A stretch of 23,882 bases of DNA, taken from positions 1 through 23,882 of the forward strand of contig DATAJQ010000263.1 in assembly GCA_036262095.1 (NCBI GenBank), written 5' to 3'. The position numbers were made by a program, and so were the translations under genes. Below the pieces are notes generated by a model. It searched no databases. It was not told the DNA's origin and was given only the letters and a program-made list of their open reading frames with translations. This document shows, in pieces, positions 1 to 7,242 of the stretch (its first letter is position 1; every line of letters starts with the position of its first letter). The stretch comes from Terrimonas_A sp036262095 (GTDB lineage Bacteria > Bacteroidota > Bacteroidia > Chitinophagales > Chitinophagaceae).

Positions 1-12
1 AGATTGTAAACC

Positions 13-405
13 TCATATCATGTTACTACTAAGCGACGTATCAGGGCAATAATCAGGGCAGGGCCTTCCAAATTCTACTATGCCTGTTCTTTCATCACCA
101 GTGGCCGGCACTGATGACGAAGGTAGGATGTCTTTGTTATCACCGGTCACACCAACGGCGATAAGTTTTACCTTAAGTTCTTCTGTCATACCGAAATAAA
201 AGCGCAGACCGGCACATCCTTCCTGTGCAAGTATATACTCAAATTCAGCACGGTTAAAGGTTTCACAAATAGACAGGATATCCTTTCCTTTACAATCAGG
301 CGCCAGGATATTCTCTTTTTCTGCACGGTAGCGGGCTGTCATGATCTTCGCTTCATCCAATGAAATAAATCTGCCAGCATCTGGCGGGAGGGTAGATAGG
401 GACAT
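13..405 (-). CDS. conserved hypothetical protein, 130 aa
   Basis: I cannot assign a function. The protein is small, soluble and without a signal peptide or membrane segment. It has an N-terminal stretch with FISLDEAKIMTARYR, a middle part containing EGCAGLRFYFGM, and a Cys-rich end with CPDYCP. I recall similar 120-135 aa proteins with an FI.LDEA start and a C-terminal CP.xCP motif as common in Chitinophagaceae genomes, but no activity is known to me. The two closely spaced cysteines near the C-terminus could bind a metal or form a disulfide. That is inference. It is the last gene before the left window edge, in the same direction as the AIM24 gene but separated from it by a strong terminator, so it is probably transcribed on its own. 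The ATG at 405 is the first in frame, and no better internal start is seen. Confidence 0.72.
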   Translation of the reverse strand: MSLSTLPPDAGRFISLDEAKIMTARYRAEKENILAPDCKGKDILSICETFNRAEFEYILAQEGCAGLRFYFGMTEELKVKLIAVGVTGDNKDILPSSSVPATGDERTGIVEFGRPCPDYCPDTSLSSNMI

Positions 406-534
406 ATGAGGATGGTTTAGTTACTTAAGATATTATACCGGCAAATTGTAGTTTTCTGGCCGCTTATGATCAGGTATTAACACGTAGTAACATTGGGTGA
501 TAACCGCATGTATCCGTATGTATGTGTAAACAAA

Positions 535-560
535 AAGCCGGGAGAATGATCTCCCGGCTT
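535..560 (-). terminator. Rho-independent terminator of the AIM24 operon
   Basis: A perfect 10-bp stem (aagccgggag / ctcccggctt) has a 6-nt loop at 545-550. On the minus strand it is followed by a run of T (plus-strand A at 532-536). It lies 31 nt past the stop codon of the AIM24 gene, so it should end the lipoprotein-AIM24 transcript and separate it from the hypothetical gene at 13-405. Confidence 0.88.
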
Positions 561-590
561 GTATAATATAGAAATGCTGATCAACTTTAC

Positions 591-1397
591 TTAGTCCCTT
601 CCATCCAGTAAATTGCCCAGTCCTCCTAATATGCTTCCCTCTTCCTTCCTCTTCCAGGTTCCATATTCTACCATCTTTCCGGCAAGCCGGCTGATCGGCA
701 GGGATTGGATCCAAACCCTTCCCGGCCCCTGCAACCGTGCAAAGAAAAGCCCTTCACCTCCGAATATAAAATTGCGGACACCACGTACGAATTCAATATC
801 AAAATCAACAGATGGCGTGTATGCTACCAGGCAGCCTGTATCCACTTTCAATACTTCACCAGGCACCAACACCTTCTCCACGATATAACCGCCTGCATGC
901 ATAAAAGCATATCCATCGCCTTCTATTTTTTCCATGATGAATCCTTCACCACCAAAAATACCTGTACCCAACTTACGCTGGAAATGGATGCCGATGCTCA
1001 CACCTTTGGCAGCACATAGAAAAGCGTCTTTTTGTGCAATGACTGTTCCACCCAGTTCCAGCAGGTCCATCGGAATGATCTTGCCAGTATAGGGTGCGGC
1101 AAAACTTACTTTCTTTTTACCCTGGCCTACGTTGGTAAAAGCCGTCATAAACAGGCTTTCACCCGTCAGCACTCTTTTGCCTGCACTCATCAGTTTGCCC
1201 AATAAGCCGCTGCCTTGCGGTTGTTGCGACCCATCGCCAAAAATGGTTTGCATGGCAATGCCATCTTCCATCATCATCATGGCACCGCTTTCAGCAACTG
1301 CCGTTTCAGAAGGATCTAATTCGATCTCTACGAACTGGAGCTCTTCTCCATATATCTTGTAATCTATTTCGTGATTGTTCCTTTGAGAATAAGACAT
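591..1397 (-). CDS. AIM24 / TIGR00266 family protein
   Basis: This 268-aa cytosolic protein has the family's glycine-rich double-stranded beta-helix pattern. Two internal repeats are visible, FGGEGF near residue 147 and FGGEGLFFARLQGPG near residue 211, the second running into the conserved VWIQSLP. An ESGAMM stretch near residue 36 and GESLFMT near residue 80 also fit the family. In fungi AIM24 is a mitochondrial inner-membrane protein needed for normal cristae and respiratory complexes. The bacterial members have no settled biochemical role. There is no signal peptide. The gene starts 34 nt after the stop codon of the upstream lipoprotein gene and is followed by a strong terminator, so the two genes are very likely one operon. 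The family call is confident. Any function beyond it is unknown. Confidence 0.9.
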   Translation of the reverse strand: MSYSQRNNHEIDYKIYGEELQFVEIELDPSETAVAESGAMMMMEDGIAMQTIFGDGSQQPQGSGLLGKLMSAGKRVLTGESLFMTAFTNVGQGKKKVSFAAPYTGKIIPMDLLELGGTVIAQKDAFLCAAKGVSIGIHFQRKLGTGIFGGEGFIMEKIEGDGYAFMHAGGYIVEKVLVPGEVLKVDTGCLVAYTPSVDFDIEFVRGVRNFIFGGEGLFFARLQGPGRVWIQSLPISRLAGKMVEYGTWKRKEEGSILGGLGNLLDGRD

Positions 1398-1431
1398 GTT
1401 TTATTTTTTCCCAAAGATAATTGGTGATCGC

Positions 1432-2523
1432 TTAACCTGTATAATCAGGATACATGGCCAGCACCGACTCCAGCAGGTCCTGGTCAAACTCCTCATTTTT
1501 ACGGAACTCTTCGATCATCGGCCTGGCTTTGTCGTAATCTTTTGCTTCGAGATAATTGGCCATCAGTTCCAGTATACCGCTCTCGAAGGCAGGATAGTTC
1601 TGTACCAGGGTTTCGAGATGCTGCCGCGCTTTGAGCGGTTCTTTCATGAGATTATACATTAATGCGCGGTAAAAATCCAGGAATTTGTCTTTATTGATCA
1701 ATGAATCGAGGTGATTGATATTATTAAGCGCTTTTTCATAGTCATTGTTCAGAATGGCTGCGTCTAACGTCATGAGATACGTATTGGGATCGTTAGGATA
1801 GCGGGCTTCAAAATCTTTCAGTTGCTGCAGGTACGTTTCATTGTCCATTTGTGAAGTGATCTGGATGCCGAGGATCTGGATCGTTTTCTGATTCCTGAAT
1901 TTATCGGGTAATCCATCGAATACTTCTTTAGCGGTTTCATACTTGCCCTCGTTCATGAGTTTTTTGATCCGTTGAATATTCTCCAGTGATTTTTCATCTT
2001 CGCTTTTTTCACTACCGGCCGGGCTATCCAGTATGCTTAGCAGGTTGGCAAGCATGGAGCTGAAGTTTTCGCCGGCGATATAAATATAGAAATCTGCAAT
2101 ACCTACTTTCCCGTTCTTTTTCACCAATTCAAAGTCATGATAATTCAATCCCTGTTCGGAATACATGCGGTATAACAGGTGTTGCACCCCATCCTTTTCA
2201 TAATGCTTCACCAGCTCATAAGAACCTCTTTCCTCTATAGCCAGGATGATCTGGCCTCCCATATTGGCTCTTTCAAGCCCTGTTCCTGCGCCCTTTTCCA
2301 TGGCAGAACTTATTTTTTCCGATGAGTTCTTCCGTATGCGTTTTCCCAGTTCTTTTATATTGATCAGGGTATTGAAGTATTTGGGATTACGATGGTGTAT
2401 AGCTGAATCGATCTGCTTGCTGAAATCTTCCGCTTCTTTATAGGTAACGGGTTTGTCGGGATTGCTGCAAGCTCCGAAAAGAAAAACTGCGAAAAGGATT
2501 GCGGCAAATATTGGGTGGCGCAT
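1432..2523 (-). CDS. lipoprotein with TPR-like helical repeats
   Basis: This 363-aa protein has a short basic n-region (MRHP), a hydrophobic stretch and a lipobox ending at Cys19 (FGAC), so it should be lipid-anchored after export. Residues about 25-170 form an unassigned mixed region. Residues about 175-360 are strongly helical, with repeated Y..A...L/F patterns (NEGKYETAKEVF, NNDYEKALNNI, EAKDYDKARPMIEEF) typical of tetratricopeptide-type repeats, which bind proteins. No catalytic motif is seen. It is the first gene of a probable operon with the AIM24-family gene 34 nt downstream, which suggests a shared envelope-related role, but that is inference. The start at 2523 is supported by the signal peptide. 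A repeat-bearing intergenic region of 222 nt lies upstream. Confidence 0.8.
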   Translation of the reverse strand: MRHPIFAAILFAVFLFGACSNPDKPVTYKEAEDFSKQIDSAIHHRNPKYFNTLINIKELGKRIRKNSSEKISSAMEKGAGTGLERANMGGQIILAIEERGSYELVKHYEKDGVQHLLYRMYSEQGLNYHDFELVKKNGKVGIADFYIYIAGENFSSMLANLLSILDSPAGSEKSEDEKSLENIQRIKKLMNEGKYETAKEVFDGLPDKFRNQKTIQILGIQITSQMDNETYLQQLKDFEARYPNDPNTYLMTLDAAILNNDYEKALNNINHLDSLINKDKFLDFYRALMYNLMKEPLKARQHLETLVQNYPAFESGILELMANYLEAKDYDKARPMIEEFRKNEEFDQDLLESVLAMYPDYTG

Positions 2524-2600
2524 CGGTTATATTTTAGGGTAAAATACAACTTAAACAATAAAAAGGGGAAATCGCTCTTTGAGTAATGGCCCGGTTCGGT

Positions 2601-2727
2601 AATTCACACAAAGACAACGAAGACCACAAAGAAATATTTTATTTTATTGAGATATCAATAAAATCGTAGAGAGCGTGAAAGGCTCAGCATGTATTTCTTT
2701 GTGGTCTTCGTTGTCTTTGTCGGAATT
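2601..2727. repeat. long intergenic inverted repeat with internal 9-nt units and nested hairpin
   Basis: The arms at 2601-2635 and 2693-2727 are inverted copies of each other with two mismatches, and the inner 28 nt (2608-2635 / 2693-2720) are perfect. Each arm is made of three 9-nt units (acaaagaca, acgaagacc, acaaagaaa). The spacer holds a second perfect hairpin, attttattga / tcaataaaat at 2641-2664 with a 4-nt loop. The element begins 19 nt after the stop codon of the ABC permease gene and has no T-run after it, so it is not a standard terminator. It may stabilise the 3' end of the mRNA or be a non-autonomous repeat copied around the genome. Confidence 0.85.
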
Positions 2728-2745
2728 TAGAACATAGAAATCGTT

Positions 2746-5109
2746 TTATTCCGTGCGCAAGCTTTCTACCGGGTTTGACAGTGCAGCCCTTACTGCCTGG
2801 TAACTGACTGTGGCCAGCGCAATAAACATGGACAAAAATCCTGCACCTGCAAATACCCACCATTGAATAGAAACACGGTAAGGGTAATCGCTCAGCCATT
2901 TATACATAGCCCACCAGGCAATAGGTGTTGCTATCAGGAAAGCAATGCCTACCAGCTTCAGAAAATCTTTTGACAACAAAGCAATAAGTCCGCCAACAGA
3001 GGCACCCAGCACTTTGCGTACGCCGATTTCTTTTATCCTTGCTTCTGCCATATAGATAGCCAATCCCAATAAACCCAGGCAGGAGATAAAAATGGTGAGG
3101 CCGGAAAACAAAGCAGCTAATGTGCCCACACGTTGTTCGCCTTTAAATTTATTGGCATATTCTTCATCCACAAACTTGTAGGCAAAAGGATATTCGGGGT
3201 TATACTTCTTAAAGATCTTTTCTGCCTGTTGCAATAGTTGGGCTGTAGGCCTTTCCTCATTCATCCTGATCATTATCACATTGAACCAGGCTTTTGCGCC
3301 GGCGATCAGCATAGGCTTTGTTGGTGTGTAAGGAGAAGTAAGAATAAAATCCTTGATCACTCCAACGATATGCCATTCGGTGCCATTGTCCTTTACAATT
3401 TTACCAATCGGGTCTTTGAACTTCATTACTTTCAAAGCCGATTCATTAATGATGAGACCGGTTGAATCGGTCGGGAACTGGCGCAGGTCAAAATCGCGGC
3501 CCTGTACAAATTGCAGGCCGGCAGTTTTACCCAGCCCTTCATCTTCATTATACCGGAAGAAATCCGTTTTATCATTCGGGTCCTTACCTTCCCATTCCTG
3601 CCCCCATCCATCGCTCCAGCTTTGCGTGATGGGTGCACTGGTTTTGGTAATGGAAGTGGCGATGCCCTGCGCGAGCAATTCGTTTTTAATTAACTGGTAA
3701 TTCTTTTCTACATCACCAGTGAAATGATGATATACAAGATTATTTTTATTATAACCGGTCTGCCTGCTTTGCGCATAATCGATCTGCTGTTTTACGATAA
3801 TAGTGCAGATGATCAGTATAATGGCAAAAGTAAATTGCAGTACCACCAGTATTTTACGCGGTGTGACCGGCGACTGTGATTTTTTGAATGCTCCTTTCAG
3901 CACTTTCACCGGCTGAAAAGAAGAAAGGAAGAATGCAGGATAGCTGCCTGCCAGGAAGCCGGTAAACACGACAAATGCAAGCCCGCATAACCAGAAGCCG
4001 GCACTTGCATACGGTATATAAAGTTGTTTGTCAGTAAGGTGGTTGAACCCGCTGAGACTCAGTTGCACAACTGCTATTGCAAATAGCCCGGCAATAAGCG
4101 CAAGCAGGATGGATTCCCCGATAAACTGTGTTACCAGTGAGTATTTCCGTGCGCCCACCACTTTTCGGATCCCCACTTCTTTTGCACGCTTTTCGCTGCG
4201 GGCTGTGCCCAGGTTCATAAAATTGATACAAGCGATCAGGAGAATGAAAGCCGCTACAATGGCAAACAAACGGACAAAAGTGATGCGTCCGCTGCCATCT
4301 TCCTTGCCATTGGTAAAATTGGAGTACAGGTGCCAGCGGCTGAGAGGATACAGGAACATTTCCCATTTAGGGTCCTCGGGATCATACTTTGGCTTGAACA
4401 CTTTCATTTTTGCATTTACAGAAGCCAGGCTGGCATGGGGCTTAAGCAGAACATAGGTACGGGTGCTGTTATTCCCCCAGTACTGGTCATCCTCTCCTGT
4501 GAATCGTAAATAGGACCACGGCATCAGGTATTCAAAACTGAAGCGGGTATTATTAGGCAGGTCTTTCAGAATACCCGTTACAGTGAAATTCTCTTTGTTA
4601 TCGATCTTGATCACTTTGCCCATAGGGTCTTCATGGCCATATAATTTCTTTGCCAGCTTTTCTGTAAGTACAATGGAATGCATGTCCTTCAGCACCTGGG
4701 AAGGATCACCTTTCAGCAGGGGAAAACTGAATACCTGGAGGAAATTGGAATCCACCATTGAACCCTGCACTGTTATCCGCTTATCGCCTATGCTGAATAA
4801 GAAATTGCTGCCCCAATCCACTCTTACAGCAGCTTCCACTTCCGGGAGGTCTTTTTCCAGGGTCCTTGCCAGCACTTTTGGAGTGGTGTTCCAGCAGTTC
4901 AATTCCCCGCTGAAACTGGCCCTGTTCCAGGCTTCATAAATGCGGTCTTTCTTTTCATGAAACTGGTCATAGCTCACTTCGTTCTGTATCCATAGTAAAA
5001 TAAGGATCGCACTGGCCATACCAACAATCAATCCTGTAATATTAATAAGGGTAAACCCTTTACTGCGAAGCATGTTGCGCCAGGCAACCTTGAAGAAGTT
5101 CTTTAGCAT
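2746..5109 (-). CDS. ABC transporter permease, MacB/FtsX type
   Basis: This 787-aa inner-membrane protein has the two-half layout of Bacteroidota FtsX-like permeases. Each half has one leading membrane helix (about residues 20-42 and 425-448), a large periplasmic MacB_PCD-type domain, then three helices (about 285-400 and 675-775). The cytoplasmic coupling motif appears twice, RAKEVGIRKVVGA near residue 310 and RIKEIGVRKVLGA near residue 692, each just after the first helix of its bundle. In this family the permease works with a separate ATPase to transmit force across the inner membrane rather than to carry substrate. No ATPase gene lies next to it here, so any partner is encoded elsewhere. 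Substrate and trigger are unknown. The family call is firm. It is separated from DUF885 upstream by a hairpin repeat, so co-transcription is uncertain. Confidence 0.93.
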   Translation of the reverse strand: MLKNFFKVAWRNMLRSKGFTLINITGLIVGMASAILILLWIQNEVSYDQFHEKKDRIYEAWNRASFSGELNCWNTTPKVLARTLEKDLPEVEAAVRVDWGSNFLFSIGDKRITVQGSMVDSNFLQVFSFPLLKGDPSQVLKDMHSIVLTEKLAKKLYGHEDPMGKVIKIDNKENFTVTGILKDLPNNTRFSFEYLMPWSYLRFTGEDDQYWGNNSTRTYVLLKPHASLASVNAKMKVFKPKYDPEDPKWEMFLYPLSRWHLYSNFTNGKEDGSGRITFVRLFAIVAAFILLIACINFMNLGTARSEKRAKEVGIRKVVGARKYSLVTQFIGESILLALIAGLFAIAVVQLSLSGFNHLTDKQLYIPYASAGFWLCGLAFVVFTGFLAGSYPAFFLSSFQPVKVLKGAFKKSQSPVTPRKILVVLQFTFAIILIICTIIVKQQIDYAQSRQTGYNKNNLVYHHFTGDVEKNYQLIKNELLAQGIATSITKTSAPITQSWSDGWGQEWEGKDPNDKTDFFRYNEDEGLGKTAGLQFVQGRDFDLRQFPTDSTGLIINESALKVMKFKDPIGKIVKDNGTEWHIVGVIKDFILTSPYTPTKPMLIAGAKAWFNVIMIRMNEERPTAQLLQQAEKIFKKYNPEYPFAYKFVDEEYANKFKGEQRVGTLAALFSGLTIFISCLGLLGLAIYMAEARIKEIGVRKVLGASVGGLIALLSKDFLKLVGIAFLIATPIAWWAMYKWLSDYPYRVSIQWWVFAGAGFLSMFIALATVSYQAVRAALSNPVESLRTE

Positions 5110-5195
5110 AACAGTGGTTAATTATCCCAGAAGTACGATTAAGATCGTAAAAAGTTACAAGACAAAGGAAATTTTTATTTAAAAGGTGATAATAG

Positions 5196-5269
5196 ATCGC
5201 AAAGGGCGCTAAGGATACGCAAAGAGCGCCATATTGCGTTCTTTGCGTACCCCTGGCGCCCTTTGTGAT
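5196..5269. repeat. long imperfect intergenic hairpin of 9-11 nt CGC-AAAG units
   Basis: The two 34-nt arms, 5196-5229 and 5236-5269, are inverted copies (29 of 34 positions) around a 6-nt loop. All five differences are transitions, which keep G-U pairing in the RNA of one strand or the other. The left arm is built from CGC-starting units at 5198, 5207, 5218 and 5227. It lies 20 nt after the DUF885 stop codon, the same position as the repeat behind the permease gene. No T-run follows it. Confidence 0.85.
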
Positions 5270-5289
5270 ACCAGGGTTGAGCGGCCCGG

Positions 5290-7074
5290 TTATTTCAGAT
5301 CATAAAACCTCCAGCTCGTTTTATAATCGGGCTTCAGAGGCTGGTTGATCAATATTGCTCTCAGCATTTCAATCGGCAATGAATTTTCCCGGAAAATGGC
5401 ATCGTGGAATTGTTTATAGGTCATTTTCTTGGTATCGACCAGTTCTTTTTTCAAGCTGTACAGTTGCATACCACCGATCATATAGGCCAGTTGATATAAA
5501 GGAGGATAACCACCCACGAATGAACGGCGCACTTCACCTTCAGCATTGGCACGCTCATGCCCTACCCGGTCAACCAGGAAATCGATACATTGCTGAGGCG
5601 TCCATGTTCCCAAATGATAGTTCAGGGAGAAAATGATGCGTGCGCAACGGTGCATTCTCCAGAACAGCATCCCCATGCGGTCTTCTGCGGAGCGAGGGAA
5701 TTTAAGGTCCCACAACAACAGTTCCCAGTAAAGCGAATTGCCTTCAGTCCAGAATGGAGTGCCGAAATTGCGATAGGTTTTATTGCGGCTTGTCATGTAT
5801 TGCTGCAGGTGGTGGCCTGCAATCAATTCATGATGCACAGTGGCGCGGGAGAAAAAGGGGTTATTACCGCGCATGCTCATCATCTTATCGTCATATTCCA
5901 TTGTATTGGTGGGATAAGATATGATCAGTGATTCCCCACCCAGGAAAAACGGCGCTACCAGTTGGCGTTCCGGCGACATCATATACATGCGCCAGGATTC
6001 TTCTGCCAAAGCCGGTATAGTAACGAGATCATGTTTTTTCAGGAATTCTACTGATTGCAGGTAAAGATCATACATGGCGGCAGGCTGCTGACCGGCGGGC
6101 ACATAAGAATTCTTAAGCTTTTCCTGTGCAGCTTTCCAGTCATTGCCGAATCCCATTTCCTTTGAAGCCTTCAGCAATTCAGCATCGCACCAGGCGAATT
6201 CCTTGTTAGCGATATCTACCAGTTCTTCCGGTGTATAAGGAATGAATTCTTTTCTCAACTGGCGGATCAGTTCCTCACGCCCTGCACGCTTTCCGATAAT
6301 GCCGCTGCCATCATCTTTCTGATCAGTTGTTTCCTTGCCTTTCGATCTGAGATCATTGGCATAAGAGCCCAGCAGGCTGTCTACAGATGCATAGGTTTTG
6401 GGGACCCACCAGGTAAACATCGGATCATAGCCATTATAAAAACTGAAATAATTTTTCAATACGCCCTGCAGGTCTCTCACAGCACCTGAAGCGGCAGTGG
6501 CCAGTGAAGCTTCCATGGAAGGCGTTTTCTTCAATTCCGCTTTGGCCGCTTCAATCTGGTGATAGATATCATTCAGTTCTTTTGCCACGGCCTGGCCATC
6601 AACATTCGCTCCGCGGCGACGTGGCTTTTCCAGTGCGGAAATGCGTGTGGCAAAAGGAATGTATTTCACGATCTGGTCGTAGGTCTTTCCATCTTCGAGC
6701 AGTCTTTCTTTTTCATCTTCAAGATTGCGGTGGAAAAGGATATAATCCACTTTTCCGTTTATGCTCATTTTCTCAAAGCCGGATTTCGCCATTGTTTTTT
6801 CATAGTCATCGATCAGTTTCAGCAAGCGCTGCCTCCGCTCTGGGGAACTCGTATTCTGCCCTTCACGCATCCCACGTCCTTCAAATGCAGAAGCAGTGGT
6901 GGAGTAAAAGCGGGTCAGGCTTCCACGGTCTGCATTGTACTGCACCATGATATTGGTCATTTCACTGGCCTGTGCGTAAAGGTCAGTGCTCACTTGCGTT
7001 TGTGACTGACCGGGAATACTAAGGGTAATCAGACAACCTGTTAATAAGCTTGCCGGAAAGAAAATTTTTCTCAT
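5290..7074 (-). CDS. secreted DUF885 family protein (putative metallopeptidase)
   Basis: This 594-aa exported protein has the DUF885 hallmark HE-x3-GHH at residues 415-422 (HELIAGHH), followed by LQQY. Most relatives read HExxPGHH, so the proline is alanine here. The spacing is not that of a zincin HExxH, and the family is usually described as a putative peptidase with little direct biochemistry. Further conserved-looking stretches are FWTEGNSLYWELLLWD and a C-terminal FHDAIFRENSLPIEMLR. The N-terminus (MRKIFFPASLLTGC) could be a lipoprotein signal with Cys14, or a standard signal cut after GQS at about residue 24. The h-region before Cys14 is short, so I cannot decide. Length fits the family. 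It is divergent from the M1 aminopeptidase gene, 168 nt away, which suggests a shared role in peptide breakdown outside the cytoplasm. Confidence 0.88.
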   Translation of the reverse strand: MRKIFFPASLLTGCLITLSIPGQSQTQVSTDLYAQASEMTNIMVQYNADRGSLTRFYSTTASAFEGRGMREGQNTSSPERRQRLLKLIDDYEKTMAKSGFEKMSINGKVDYILFHRNLEDEKERLLEDGKTYDQIVKYIPFATRISALEKPRRRGANVDGQAVAKELNDIYHQIEAAKAELKKTPSMEASLATAASGAVRDLQGVLKNYFSFYNGYDPMFTWWVPKTYASVDSLLGSYANDLRSKGKETTDQKDDGSGIIGKRAGREELIRQLRKEFIPYTPEELVDIANKEFAWCDAELLKASKEMGFGNDWKAAQEKLKNSYVPAGQQPAAMYDLYLQSVEFLKKHDLVTIPALAEESWRMYMMSPERQLVAPFFLGGESLIISYPTNTMEYDDKMMSMRGNNPFFSRATVHHELIAGHHLQQYMTSRNKTYRNFGTPFWTEGNSLYWELLLWDLKFPRSAEDRMGMLFWRMHRCARIIFSLNYHLGTWTPQQCIDFLVDRVGHERANAEGEVRRSFVGGYPPLYQLAYMIGGMQLYSLKKELVDTKKMTYKQFHDAIFRENSLPIEMLRAILINQPLKPDYKTSWRFYDLK

Positions 7075-7100
7075 ATGCCTTAATCCTGTTTTAGTTGCAC

Positions 7101-7134
7101 CTAAGGTAATTCACGAAAGAGAAAAACTGATCAA
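7101..7134 (-). promoter_or_regulatory. candidate promoter of the DUF885 gene
   Basis: On the minus strand, TTG (plus 7132-7134) is followed after 23 nt by TACCTTAG (plus 7101-7108). This differs at one base from the Bacteroidota -7 box TAnnTTTG. It lies 27 nt from the start codon. The spacing equals that of the better promoter for the divergent gene. Confidence 0.4.
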
Positions 7135-7168
7135 CAGATATTAACTTTTTCCAGCAGGAAATTAACTA

Positions 7169-7202
7169 TTGACATATTCCTGTTTTCAAATCAATAAATT
7201 TG
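7169..7202 (+). promoter_or_regulatory. Bacteroidota-type promoter of the M1 peptidase gene
   Basis: TTG at 7169-7171 and an exact TAnnTTTG box (TAAATTTG, 7195-7202) are separated by 23 nt. This fits the -33/-7 promoter of Bacteroidota. The predicted transcript starts near 7209, about 34 nt before the ATG. Confidence 0.65.
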
Positions 7203-7242
7203 TTTCCCAACGAATCCTGGTTCAGCAATTAAATAACCGTCC

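Noticed and set aside
433..714. 93-codon minus-strand frame between the first two genes
   Set aside because: It runs through a strong terminator and overlaps the AIM24 3' end in another frame.
2601..2727. CRISPR-like repeat array
   Set aside because: The copies are inverted rather than direct, only two arms exist, and no cas genes are near.
5823..5835. Zincin HExxH motif in the DUF885 protein
   Set aside because: The spacing is HE-x3-GHH, the DUF885 signature, not HExxH.
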